From the NCBI GenBank assembly GCA_014192625.1, contig BJHM01000003.1, positions 1 through 64,000 of the forward strand: DNA of 64,000 bases, in the 5' to 3' direction. Of this stretch, positions 7,943 through 16,763 are shown piece after piece. A program made the translations under genes and the position numbers. Source of the stretch: Planctomycetota bacterium. GTDB lineage: Bacteria > Planctomycetota > UBA1135 > UBA2386. Below the pieces are notes generated by a model. It saw only the letters and a list, made by a program, of their open reading frames with translations. It was not told the origin of the DNA and did no database searches. The stretch's first letter is position 1. Each line of letters begins with the position of its first letter.

Positions 7943-9613
7943 TCAGGACCCGGCCTTCACCTCGACGTCTTCGACTGGCTTGTCTTCGCCGGAAGAAATC
8001 AGGCGCTTCAGGTTGATGCGGAACTCCCCGCGCTCATCCGGTTCTGCGAGTCGCCAACGGCCTTCATGGCCACGGCGATCGATGGCCGCGCCTTGCATCA
8101 TCACTGACGTTACATGGCGCGCAAGCGGCGTAAACACGTGCACCCGGCCCTTGCCGCCAAGCACGATGACCGTGCTTTGCTCGGTGTCCCAGAGAATCGC
8201 GTCATCATTGGCTTCGACAGCATCCGGATACGCGCGCGGCGTCGGGCGTTGGCCCTGATCACTGCGTTCGACGGCATGTTGAGTCCGGCGGCCGGCACTG
8301 CGCGCACGGCCAGCAAGCTTCTGCGCCAATTCCTGCAGCAACGGCCGGACGAATGCCTCTTCATCGACCTCACCGCTCTGCGCCTGCCCCTGCATGCGCA
8401 TTGCCTCGGTGTCGAGGTGTCGCTGGAAGCGACTCAAAATGTTTAGCAAGCCAGGATCTGCCAGGTCCATCAGCTCGACCTTGCCGACCGCATGCAGTCG
8501 CAGGCGCGGCTTGCCTTCGAGCGTCGTGCCGCGCAGAAGCTGGAAGCTAAACGCGCATTTCTGATCGGCACCGAGCACGCGGAATAAGCCACAGTCCACT
8601 TGGCCGAGAATCTTGAACACCGGCGAGTTGCTGCCAAACACCGCCAGCTGCTGGGTGCGCAGCACGCGCCCCATCGTGACATGCGTGAGCACCACATCGT
8701 CGCCACCGAGCAACTGATCGAGGCCCGGATCCTTGCGCTCGATTGCCATCGTGACAAAGTCTGAAAACATTGGCTTGCCGGTCGAGCTATAGCCCTCGAA
8801 CACCTGCCGCGGCTCGCTCGGCTTGCAGTGATCCGCATCAGCGTTGCCCGTGAAGTAGCAGAACACCGAACCCGGCCGCAGCGCGCGTTCGTGCTCCCGC
8901 ACTTCTTGCACACGCTGCAGGATCTGCCCCACCGCTTCGCCAGCAGCCCTTCGCACATCCGCCTGCTCGTCGAGTGGCACTCGCAACTTGAGTTCGAGGA
9001 AGCGCGGCACCGCGAGCGGGTCAACGCCTTCGATTTTGAGCAGCGCCTGCGCCATGCGCGACAACGCCTTCATCGCGATCAACGCATAGTGCTCACTGTT
9101 GTAGCCGCCGGGGATTTGACCGTGCCCGTATCGCTCTTGCCGATCGGTTCGTCCCTGTTGATCGCGCCGCCCTTGCGGATCGCGCCGATCCTGTTGACCA
9201 CGCCGTCCCTCTCGGTCGGTGCGTGCCGGCCGATCTGGTCTTCCTCTTTGATCCTTGTTCGGGCCCGCGCCTGGTTGCTGCGCAGCGCCTTCACCGGTAG
9301 CTGTGCTGGTCGCCGTTGCGCCATCGGCTCCCTGTGGCGCGTCGCCACCTTCGCCACCATCGCGGCGCGAACGACGACGACGACGACGGCGACGGCGAGG
9401 CTCGCCATCCTCACCCATTGCAGCAACGCCACCGCCGTCGGTAGCACCGCCTTCGGTAGCACCACCTTCGGACGGCTTTGCAACGCCGCCTTCGTGGGGT
9501 GCATTGGCGTGGCCATCATGCGGCGCGAAACTGGCAGGGGCATCGCTGCCCATTGCCGCTTTCGTGGGTTCTGGAGCAGGTGCGGGGACGGACGTGGGAT
9601 CAAACTCGTTCAC
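7943..9613 (-). CDS. Large protein with disordered, poly-Arg N-terminus; function unknown
   Basis: I do not recognise a family. The N-terminal third is low-complexity and probably disordered: Pro/Ala-rich, then GGATEGGATDGGG, a run of nine arginines, and Gln/Arg/Asp-rich stretches such as RRDQQGRTDRQERYG. The C-terminal ~380 residues look folded, beginning near GYNSEHYALIAMKALSRMAQ and containing helical and beta-rich segments. The basic tract suggests nucleic-acid or ribosome binding, but that is inference. The GTG at 9613 is my preferred start; the frame extends to a GTG at 9685, which would crowd the divergent cystathionine beta-synthase promoter. Its stop faces mgtE across about 100 bp. 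Confidence 0.7.
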   Translation of the reverse strand: MNEFDPTSVPAPAPEPTKAAMGSDAPASFAPHDGHANAPHEGGVAKPSEGGATEGGATDGGGVAAMGEDGEPRRRRRRRRRSRRDGGEGGDAPQGADGATATSTATGEGAAQQPGAGPNKDQRGRPDRPARTDREGRRGQQDRRDPQGRRDQQGRTDRQERYGHGQIPGGYNSEHYALIAMKALSRMAQALLKIEGVDPLAVPRFLELKLRVPLDEQADVRRAAGEAVGQILQRVQEVREHERALRPGSVFCYFTGNADADHCKPSEPRQVFEGYSSTGKPMFSDFVTMAIERKDPGLDQLLGGDDVVLTHVTMGRVLRTQQLAVFGSNSPVFKILGQVDCGLFRVLGADQKCAFSFQLLRGTTLEGKPRLRLHAVGKVELMDLADPGLLNILSRFQRHLDTEAMRMQGQAQSGEVDEEAFVRPLLQELAQKLAGRARSAGRRTQHAVERSDQGQRPTPRAYPDAVEANDDAILWDTEQSTVIVLGGKGRVHVFTPLARHVTSVMMQGAAIDRRGHEGRWRLAEPDERGEFRINLKRLISSGEDKPVEDVEVKAGS

Positions 9614-9744
9614 GGGGGGAACACCATCGCGATGTGGCGGGCTAACGACAAGGGAGCAGGCGGTATTTCCCTTCCTTGGCTTCACATGCTTAGATCGTCA
9701 CCTACGAACGGCAGCCCAGCACCGCTGCGTCCCCGGCACCAATA

Positions 9745-11106
9745 ATGTCCCGCATCCACGATTCGATTCTCACCACCGTAGGCAACACCCCGATCGTGCG
9801 CCTTTCGCGCATCGGTCGGCACTTGAAGCAAGAATTGCTCGGCAAGTGCGAGTTCATGAACCCGGGCGGCTCGATCAAGGACCGGATCGGCGTACGCATG
9901 TTGCTCGACGCCGAAAAAGCCGGCCGCATCAAGCCCGGCGACACGTTGATCGAACCAACCTCGGGCAACACTGGCATCGGCATTGCTCTCGCCGCCGCCG
10001 TGCGCGGCTACCACGTGATCATCACGATGCCGGAGAAGATGTCGCGCGAGAAGCAGGTGGTGCTCGAAGCGCTCGGCGCAGAAATCATCAGGACCCCGAC
10101 TGAGGCGGCATGGGATTCACCGGAGAGCCACATCGGCGTGGCGCGCCGACTAAAGCAGGTAGTCCCCAACTCACATATTCTCGACCAGTATTCCAACCCA
10201 TCCAATCCGCAGGCGCATATCGACGGCACTGCCAACGAGATCGTCGAACAATGCGAAGGTCGGCTCGACGCGGTGGTCGCCACGGCTGGCACCGGCGGCA
10301 CACTGACTGGCCTCGCGCGCGTGCTGAAGCAGCGCATACCAAAATGCCAAATCGTCGGCGTCGACCCTGAAGGCTCGATCCTCGCCGGCCCCGGCCCGAT
10401 CAAGAGCTACAAGGTTGAAGGGATCGGCTACGACTTCATTCCGGACGTGCTCGATGTTTCGCTGATCGATCGCTGGGTAAAGACCAACGACAAAGACAGC
10501 TTCCGTGTGGCACGGCAACTGATCTCGCAAGAAGGCTTGCTGGTCGGCGGGAGCTGCGGCGCATCCGCTTGGGCGGCAATGCAAATCGCCAAGGACTTCC
10601 CGCCCGGCGCGCGCATTCTGTGCATCCTCGCCGACTCGGTTCGCAACTACCTGTCGAAGTTTATCGATGACCGTTGGATGCGTGAGAACGGCATGCTCGA
10701 GGAAGACTGGGCGATCGGCACGATCGAGCAGCTGCTGCGTTCGATGCCGCGCCGCGAAGTGATCAGCGCCGATGTCGCCGACGATCTGGGTGCGGCGATC
10801 CTGCTCTTCAAAGAGAAGGGCTTCTCCCAACTGCCGGTGACGGATCACGGCCGCCTCGCCGGCATTTTGACGGAAGCGGACGCTTTGCGCGTGCTGGCCT
10901 TTGGCAGCGCTACGGTAAAAACTTCGATCGCCGAGGTGATGGTGCGCAAGGTCAGCACGATTGCCCCCAGTGCGCCCGCATCAGAACTGCCCAGCATTTT
11001 TGAACGCGGCGAAGTTGCGCTCGTGGTCGACGGCGATCGACGGCTGCTAGGCATCATCACGAAGCTCGACCTGATCGAGCAGCTGACGCGGAATAAAAGC
11101 AGCTGA
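9745..11106 (+). CDS. cbs: Cystathionine beta-synthase with C-terminal CBS pair
   Basis: PLP enzyme condensing serine (or an activated serine) with homocysteine to cystathionine in transsulfuration. The catalytic domain covers about residues 1-320. It has the PLP lysine in NPGGSIKDRIG, the substrate loop EPTSGNTGIG, and the phosphate-binding Gly-rich loop ATAGTGGTLTG. Residues ~335-450 form two CBS domains (the first in AILLFKEKGFSQLPVTDHG), the regulatory module that binds SAM in animal enzymes. This architecture separates it from plain cysteine synthase CysK/CysM, which lack the CBS pair. At 453 residues it matches bacterial CBS. No partner gene is adjacent, and a divergent gene of unknown function starts about 130 bp upstream. 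Confidence 0.9.
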   Translation: MSRIHDSILTTVGNTPIVRLSRIGRHLKQELLGKCEFMNPGGSIKDRIGVRMLLDAEKAGRIKPGDTLIEPTSGNTGIGIALAAAVRGYHVIITMPEKMSREKQVVLEALGAEIIRTPTEAAWDSPESHIGVARRLKQVVPNSHILDQYSNPSNPQAHIDGTANEIVEQCEGRLDAVVATAGTGGTLTGLARVLKQRIPKCQIVGVDPEGSILAGPGPIKSYKVEGIGYDFIPDVLDVSLIDRWVKTNDKDSFRVARQLISQEGLLVGGSCGASAWAAMQIAKDFPPGARILCILADSVRNYLSKFIDDRWMRENGMLEEDWAIGTIEQLLRSMPRREVISADVADDLGAAILLFKEKGFSQLPVTDHGRLAGILTEADALRVLAFGSATVKTSIAEVMVRKVSTIAPSAPASELPSIFERGEVALVVDGDRRLLGIITKLDLIEQLTRNKSS

Positions 11107-11397
11107 GGCAACAAGCCCGAGCTTGCCTTCGCCCGCGCTGCTTGCCGTAGCGACGCTGGCTGTTGCAAATGCAGCGCCCGTTTGCAGCGCAGGGTCTCAG
11201 TGTCGGACTTGCAGAATCGCGCCTGCCAATCCACGGCATTGAATCAGTCGACAAGGGTATGGGCTCTACAGCCCAGCAACTTCCAGACACCGATCTGCTA
11301 GCTAAGTTCTATACTTCCTAGCAACTGGCATGCCCTTGGGACCAATCTCCCTTGGCACCGCACAGTTTTATTCATCCCGCAATCCCAGTACCACAAC

Positions 11398-12852
11398 GTG
11401 TCCTCGATTCGTTTAGGCCTGAGTCAAAGTCTGCGCACCGAGCAACGTCTCGTGCAATCGCCGCAGATGATTCAGGCCATGCAGATCCTGCAGACGCCGC
11501 TGATGGAGCTGAAGGATCAGGTTGAGCAGGAGTTGCAGGAAAACGTCTTCCTTGAGCGCAAGGAGGACCAGGACAACGGTGAGCCGCAAATGATTGCGCC
11601 GCCCGAGCCGGAAATGATGCAGCTCGAGGACCGGCTACAACGCCAGTTCGCCGAAGACATCGATCAGCTGGAGTCGCGCACCGAGTTTTCCCAGCGCAAC
11701 CGCACATCGAGTTCGCTCGGCGGCGAGGAAGGCGACAAGAAGCTCGAAGCCCTCAACAACACGCCGGGCAATGGCATCTCGCTGCCCGAGCACTTGATGG
11801 CGCAGGCGCGGATGCTCGAACTCGACCCGGACCTTTTGCGCGTCGTGGAGCACGTGGTGTTTTCGCTCGACGCCGACGCCCGGCTCGCGGAGACCCCCGA
11901 GCAAATCGCCCAGTCCTTGATCGTCTCGATCCCGCTGGCACAGGCTGCGATTCTGGTGGTGCGCCGCCTGGAGCCCATTGGCATTGCCGCACGCGACCTG
12001 CGCGACCGATTGCTCATGCAGATCGATCACCTTGCCACCGCAGGCTACGTGCGGCCGCTGACGCGCGTGCTGGTCGATTTGCATCTGGATGATCTTGCGC
12101 GCAACAAGCTGCCAAAGATCGCCAAGGAGACGGGTGCTTCGCTCGACGAGATCAAAGAGAGCTGGGACTTTCTGCGTACGAGGTGCAACCCGAATCCTGC
12201 CAACGATTATTCCGTGACTAGCAATGCCGGCGTGGTGCCCGACGTGGTCATCGAAGAAATCGAGGGCCAATTCGAAGTCAAAAGTCAGCGCGGTTCGGTG
12301 CCCGAACTCGCGATCTCACCCAACTACCGCGAGCTGCTGAAAGAAGCGAAGAACGATCCGAATATCTACGAGTATCTGCGCCGCAAGGTTGAATCCGCGA
12401 AGTGGTTTATCGAGGCAGTACACCAGCGTCAAAACACCATCGAGCGAATCGCCGGCGCGGTAGTCCGCCGCCAGGACGCATTTTTGCGCCACGGGATCCA
12501 GCATCTAAAGCCGCTCAAAATGCAGGACGTCGCCGACGAAGTGCGCGTGCACATCTCGACCATCAGCCGCGCGATCTCCGGCAAGTTCATCCAGACGCCA
12601 CAGGGCATCTTCGATATGAAGCGCTTCTTTAGCGGCGGCACGCAGAACGACAGCGGCGAGATGGTGAGCCAGCGGGCGGTGAAGGACACACTGAAAAATA
12701 TCTGCGAGCAAGAGGACAAGTCGAGCCCACTCAGTGACGACGACTTGGTCACAGAACTGGCGAAGAAGGGCATCCACATCGCCCGTCGCACCGTGACCAA
12801 GTACCGCAAAGCCCTCCAGATCGATTCCTCATCGCGCCGCAAACAATTCTGA
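11398..12852 (+). CDS. rpoN: RNA polymerase sigma-54 factor
   Basis: Alternative sigma factor that directs RNA polymerase to -24/-12 promoters and needs an AAA+ enhancer-binding activator. Region I at the N-terminus is Gln/Leu-rich (LVQSPQMIQAMQILQTPLMEL). An acidic region II follows, with the core-binding domain at about residues 120-310. The C-terminal DNA-binding domain includes the HTH with MQDVADEVRVHISTISRAISG and ends in the RpoN box ARRTVTKYRK, which reads the -24 element. The start is a GTG at 11398, chosen because it places region I at the very N-terminus; no strong ribosome-binding site is visible. Length 484 is typical. The 290 bp upstream contain no supported gene. The NtrB-like kinase at 40669-42123 would fit sigma-54 control, but no activator lies in the window. 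Confidence 0.95.
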   Translation: MSSIRLGLSQSLRTEQRLVQSPQMIQAMQILQTPLMELKDQVEQELQENVFLERKEDQDNGEPQMIAPPEPEMMQLEDRLQRQFAEDIDQLESRTEFSQRNRTSSSLGGEEGDKKLEALNNTPGNGISLPEHLMAQARMLELDPDLLRVVEHVVFSLDADARLAETPEQIAQSLIVSIPLAQAAILVVRRLEPIGIAARDLRDRLLMQIDHLATAGYVRPLTRVLVDLHLDDLARNKLPKIAKETGASLDEIKESWDFLRTRCNPNPANDYSVTSNAGVVPDVVIEEIEGQFEVKSQRGSVPELAISPNYRELLKEAKNDPNIYEYLRRKVESAKWFIEAVHQRQNTIERIAGAVVRRQDAFLRHGIQHLKPLKMQDVADEVRVHISTISRAISGKFIQTPQGIFDMKRFFSGGTQNDSGEMVSQRAVKDTLKNICEQEDKSSPLSDDDLVTELAKKGIHIARRTVTKYRKALQIDSSSRRKQF

Positions 12853-13044
12853 GCCCGTGTAAAAGTGGCGCGGATCGGCGACCTGGCCGTGCTTCACTGC
12901 TGACTCTGCTCCCTGGCGATCTACGGCACGACCAAGGCCACGGCGACTGATGCCACTTCTGCTATTGCCAAGGGGTCGCTATCCTAATTCTCAAAGCGAG
13001 TCAGCCGTGCCTGACGAGCAAGCCCACAACGAACGGAAAATGTC

Positions 13045-13605
13045 ATGGCGATTCGCGCAACCGAAGCCAGAAAGGGCATGGTCATTCGCCTCGATGGCGA
13101 GCTCTATCAGATCACGAAATACGACCATCTCACGCCGGGCAACCTGCGTGCGATCCACCATCTCAATCTGAAGAACATGAAGAACGGGCGGCAGAAAGAA
13201 CTGCGCCTCAAGACCAGCGACTCACTCGATCAGGTCTTCCTCGACTCGCGCGAGTCGCAGTATCTGTTCAAGGACTCGTTGGGCTACACGTTCATGGACA
13301 ACGAAAACTTTGAGCAGTTCGTGCTGAGCGCGGACGTGATCGGCGATGCCATGCAATACATCACCGACAACAGCAACGTGACGGTGGTGTTCTGCGATAG
13401 CGAAGCACTCACCGTTCAATTGCCGCCAATGGTCGAGCTGCTGATCATCGAAGCTGAAAACGCCGTGCGCGGCGACACCGTCAGCAGCGTGCAGAAGCAG
13501 GCCAAGTGCAGTACCGGCCTGCTGATCAAAGTACCCGCGCACATCAAGGCTGGCGAGCTGGTGAAGATCAACACCGAGACTGGTGAGTTTCAGGGCCGCG
13601 CCTAA
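13045..13605 (+). CDS. efp: Elongation factor P
   Basis: EF-P rescues ribosomes stalled on polyproline by entering the E site and stabilising the P-site tRNA. The KOW-like N-terminal domain (residues 1-64), the OB domain (66-125) and the C-terminal OB domain (130-185, ending NTETGEFQGRA) are all present, and 186 residues is canonical. The tip loop, usually KPGKGQA with a modified Lys34, reads LTPGNLRAI. Asn33 therefore occupies the modified-Lys position and an Arg lies two residues on. That implies either no modification or a different chemistry. The ATG at 13045 is supported by the conserved start MAIRATEARKGM. A small membrane-protein gene follows 17 bp downstream. Confidence 0.93.
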   Translation: MAIRATEARKGMVIRLDGELYQITKYDHLTPGNLRAIHHLNLKNMKNGRQKELRLKTSDSLDQVFLDSRESQYLFKDSLGYTFMDNENFEQFVLSADVIGDAMQYITDNSNVTVVFCDSEALTVQLPPMVELLIIEAENAVRGDTVSSVQKQAKCSTGLLIKVPAHIKAGELVKINTETGEFQGRA

Positions 13606-13622
13606 CCGCGCTCAAAAGAGCA

Positions 13623-13856
13623 ATGCGCACACTGGTTCGATTGTTGGCCCTGATCCTGATCGCCATCGGCGCTGGGCTGCTGGTATACGGCACGACTGTC
13701 GACCCAGCGCAATTCCGCGCGCCGCTCAACTTCGCCTGGCTTTTGTCGCCCACAGAAACCGTGGCTATGGGCACCGGTTTTTTGGTCGGCGGCTTGCTGC
13801 TGCTCGCAATGTTCGGCTTTCGGCCGGCCCAGTCCGATCCGTTCGGCAAGTCTTAG
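13623..13856 (+). CDS. Small two-helix membrane protein
   Basis: A 77-residue protein with two hydrophobic helices, about residues 5-25 (LVRLLALILIAIGAGLLVYG) and 48-68, joined by a short loop ending in SPTETVAM. No family was recognised. It follows efp by 17 bp on the same strand, so the two are probably co-transcribed. The regular codon use and clear amphipathic/hydrophobic pattern argue that it is real. Confidence 0.65.
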   Translation: MRTLVRLLALILIAIGAGLLVYGTTVDPAQFRAPLNFAWLLSPTETVAMGTGFLVGGLLLLAMFGFRPAQSDPFGKS

Positions 13857-13886
13857 CGCAGGCGGCGGTCTTAGCGCGGCTGGCGA

Positions 13887-15137
13887 CTATTGCGCCTGCA
13901 GGCGGCGCAGCACTTCGGCACGCGAGAGCGAGTGTTCGCGGCACACCCGCCGCACTTCGTCGTCCTCGGGCCGCGCCGTGACAATACCCGAAGGCAAACG
14001 GGCCAACTTGAACTGCACATTGCCAAACGGCGTCGTGCGAGTCTCAGACCAGCGCTCAATGACAGTGCGCGCCACTTCACTCCTTCGCACTCCGAGTGTC
14101 GTGGACTCCTCGAGCAAAAACGTGGTCAACGGATCTTCGTGCGCAGCATCACACAACAGGGTCAACAACTGCCCGGGCCGCCCCTTCTTCATTTGGATTG
14201 CGGTGGCAAAAACATCGACTGCACCGCGCACCATCGCCTCGTCGAGCAGGTAGCCGAGCAGTTCGCCAGTCGCCGTATCGAGATGACACTGCAACATGAT
14301 TAGGTCGATCGCAGATCCAGCGTCGCGCAACTCGCCAATCGTCAAGCGCAACAAGTTTGGCACCAACGGATCCTCGCGCGTACCTGCACCGTAGCCGCGT
14401 GCCGTTGGTAGCCAAGTAAACCGCGGCTCAAACTCATGCACCAAAGTACGCAGCAGTGCAGCACCGGTCGGCGTGGTACGTTCGCCAAGTAGGCCGCCTT
14501 GTCGAACGGGAATGCCGAGCAGAAGGTCGAGCGTGGCCGGTGCCGGAACCGGCAACACGCCATGCGCCGCGCGCACCGTGCCGGAGCCGACCGCAACCGC
14601 AGAACAATAGAGTCGCTCCATGCCGAGAAGATGCGTGCCAAGACACGCGCACACCACGTCGACGATGGTGTCCACGGCACCGACTTCATGGAAATGCACA
14701 TCATCCACCGTGGTGCCGTGCGCAACCGCCTCGACTTCGGCGATCGCACGAAAAACCCGCTCACACTGCTGCTCCACCACCACCGGCAAACGAATGCGAC
14801 GAACGATCAAGAGCACATCTGCGAGCCGACGATGCTCGCCATGCGCGGCGGCAGCAACGGCAAGGATCCGTGGCGCCATTCCCATCGGTTGCAGTCCCGC
14901 CGCCGAAGTGCTCTCCGCCATCGCGCGGCCAGGTTCTCGGCCATCCACTTCAACGACAAATCGAATGCCGCGCAAACTTGCACGAATCACCGGCAGGCTC
15001 CGCACCGTCAAACCGGGCAACTCCATTGCGTGGACTGCAGCAATGAGGTGCTCGATCGGTAGCCCGGCATCAAGCAGGGCACCAACCCACATATCTCCGG
15101 ACACTCCGGAAAAGCAGTCCAAGTAGCCAATGCGCAT
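13887..15137 (-). CDS. larC: Nickel-pincer cofactor biosynthesis protein LarC
   Basis: LarC inserts Ni into the pyridinium-dithiocarboxylic acid mononucleotide precursor (CTP-dependent nickel insertase), completing the cofactor of lactate racemase-type LarA enzymes. The protein starts with the family signature YLDCFSGVSGDM. It continues with the conserved HFHEVGAVDTIVDVV block at about residue 150, TPTGAALL, and a C-terminal domain (from ~residue 270) with QCHLDTATGELLGYLLD. In some bacteria the gene is split and joined by programmed frameshifting; here one frame runs through 416 residues. The ATG at 15137 precedes the conserved MRIGYLDCFSG; the frame extends upstream without conserved sequence. 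No larA, larB or larE lies within the window. It is convergent with the efp pair and divergent from a HEAT-protein gene. Confidence 0.9.
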   Translation of the reverse strand: MRIGYLDCFSGVSGDMWVGALLDAGLPIEHLIAAVHAMELPGLTVRSLPVIRASLRGIRFVVEVDGREPGRAMAESTSAAGLQPMGMAPRILAVAAAAHGEHRRLADVLLIVRRIRLPVVVEQQCERVFRAIAEVEAVAHGTTVDDVHFHEVGAVDTIVDVVCACLGTHLLGMERLYCSAVAVGSGTVRAAHGVLPVPAPATLDLLLGIPVRQGGLLGERTTPTGAALLRTLVHEFEPRFTWLPTARGYGAGTREDPLVPNLLRLTIGELRDAGSAIDLIMLQCHLDTATGELLGYLLDEAMVRGAVDVFATAIQMKKGRPGQLLTLLCDAAHEDPLTTFLLEESTTLGVRRSEVARTVIERWSETRTTPFGNVQFKLARLPSGIVTARPEDDEVRRVCREHSLSRAEVLRRLQAQ

Positions 15138-15272
15138 GAGGGGGATCGTTCGGGAACGGGTTTTGCAGGGTCTTATGACGCGAACCACCGCAGGGTGCTG
15201 CTACGCCCACAACCTGCCAATGGTAATCAGATCATAGACCTGATAGCCCTGCTTTCGACCAGCTTCCCTGTG

Positions 15273-16757
15273 ATGCCGCTAATGCACTCGACAACCAAAA
15301 TCGCACAGCTACTGAGCGCGCTCGCTCGCCGCGGCGACTCCGTGGTGTCTGGCGGGCTGCTCGGCGGGCTGCTGTTGGCTCTTAGTGCCGGTGCGCAACA
15401 GCCAACGCAAGCCCCATGGACTGGGCTGCTCGTCGCCGATGCGGTCCGCCTCACGAAGTCCACCGATGCCACGACCCGCGGCGAAGCGGCACTGCTCTTG
15501 GCGGCAATCGGGGACCCGCGAACCTTTCCTGAGATCCTCTGCGTTGCGAAGGACCAAAAACCTGCGGCGCAACTGCGCGGCATCCTGTCGCTCGGCCGCG
15601 CGGCGGTGAGTGGTGCCGAGACGTTTTTACGGGAGCGCGTCGAGGCCAGCGGCACAAGAGCGCAACCGGACGGGATCGTCGCGGCCTTCGCGCTCGGCAT
15701 CCTGCCCGACGCGCATGCCGACTCCATCGTGAGCAACTACCTCGGCCAGGTGGTCGGCGCGAGCTACAAGCGCCAGCACGATATCTTGCTCGCGCTCTTG
15801 CTCGGTCTCGCGACGCATTCGGCGACGCCACAAAAACCTGCGCTCACCCAGTTGGCCGACGATGCGAGCATGCGCGATCCTGTGCTGCGCAATGCAACCC
15901 TCCTATCGCTGAGCAAGATCGCGAACGGCATCTCTGCCAGCCGTTTTGCTTCGCAGTTGCAACATGGCAGCACTGAAGACCGACGCGCCATCCTCACGCT
16001 GGCGGATTCGCAACAGAGCCTCGCTTCGCTGCTGCCGGTGTTCGCAAACCTATGCGAACATGACACGAATCCGGAGGTTCGGTCACTCGCACTCGCTGCG
16101 CTCACGCAGGCGCGCGACCAGCAGGCACTCGCGCTTGCGCAGCGAGCGCTGCGCAGCACCGAACCAGTCGAGGTTGAACAGGCGACGCGCACGGTCTTAT
16201 TGTTTGGCGGCTCCAGCATGTGCGCGACTGTCGAAGCCCTGTTTGCCGACGCATCGCCTGCCTGCCTGACAGCCATCTTGACCGCGTTTCGTGGCCCGCT
16301 CACGGAGCCCGCGCAAACGCTGCTGCAAAAAATCGCTGCAGATCGAAAGAACCCTGTGTCGCTGCGCACCGCGGCTGCTCTGGCACTTGGTCAGGCTTCC
16401 ATAAGCACTGCCTCACCATCGATACGCGATGCCTTCATTGATGAGCGCGACCCGAATTCGCTGCGCGCGCTCGCAGCGGCACTGCTGCAGCTCGTGCCGG
16501 ATCAGCCGCCAGAGCTACAGAGCCTGCACTCCGGCAGCACGCCAACCGACCTTGCCCTGCAGCCAGACCACCTAGCCGCGCTGCTGATTGCACGGCATCC
16601 CAATGCACAGCGTTTTTGCCTCGAACAACTGCAAAACAAAGACCTGCCTGCCGCCGCTTTGTGCGGCGTGCTCCGCGCCTGTCACTTGAGCTTGACCTCG
16701 CCACTACCGACTCTGGTGCAGAACCTGCTGCCAGCCACAGTGCGCGAAATTCTCTGA
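15273..16757 (+). CDS. Secreted or membrane-anchored HEAT-repeat protein
   Basis: A hydrophobic segment (GGLLGGLLLALSAGAQQ, about residues 27-43 from this start) looks like a signal peptide ending at AGA-QQ. The remaining ~450 residues are almost entirely helical, with HEAT-like pairs such as EVRSLALAALTQARDQQALALAQRALRS and SLRTAAALALGQA. HEAT arrays are protein-binding scaffolds; no enzymatic motif is seen. The frame is open back to 15195, and ATGs at 15273 and 15282 are the plausible starts. It resembles the HEAT proteins at 20243-21580 and 25637-27199, suggesting a family of envelope scaffolds. It is convergent with the arginase gene 6 bp downstream. Confidence 0.75.
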   Translation: MPLMHSTTKIAQLLSALARRGDSVVSGGLLGGLLLALSAGAQQPTQAPWTGLLVADAVRLTKSTDATTRGEAALLLAAIGDPRTFPEILCVAKDQKPAAQLRGILSLGRAAVSGAETFLRERVEASGTRAQPDGIVAAFALGILPDAHADSIVSNYLGQVVGASYKRQHDILLALLLGLATHSATPQKPALTQLADDASMRDPVLRNATLLSLSKIANGISASRFASQLQHGSTEDRRAILTLADSQQSLASLLPVFANLCEHDTNPEVRSLALAALTQARDQQALALAQRALRSTEPVEVEQATRTVLLFGGSSMCATVEALFADASPACLTAILTAFRGPLTEPAQTLLQKIAADRKNPVSLRTAAALALGQASISTASPSIRDAFIDERDPNSLRALAAALLQLVPDQPPELQSLHSGSTPTDLALQPDHLAALLIARHPNAQRFCLEQLQNKDLPAAALCGVLRACHLSLTSPLPTLVQNLLPATVREIL

Positions 16758-16763
16758 CCTGCG

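Noticed and set aside
8828-9745. 305-codon plus-strand frame opposite the poly-Arg protein
   Set aside because: It mirrors the Arg/Pro-rich tract on the opposite strand, and the minus frame has the better folded C-terminal region and codon use.
10171-10848. 225-codon minus-strand frame inside cystathionine beta-synthase
   Set aside because: Antisense shadow of a well-supported enzyme gene.
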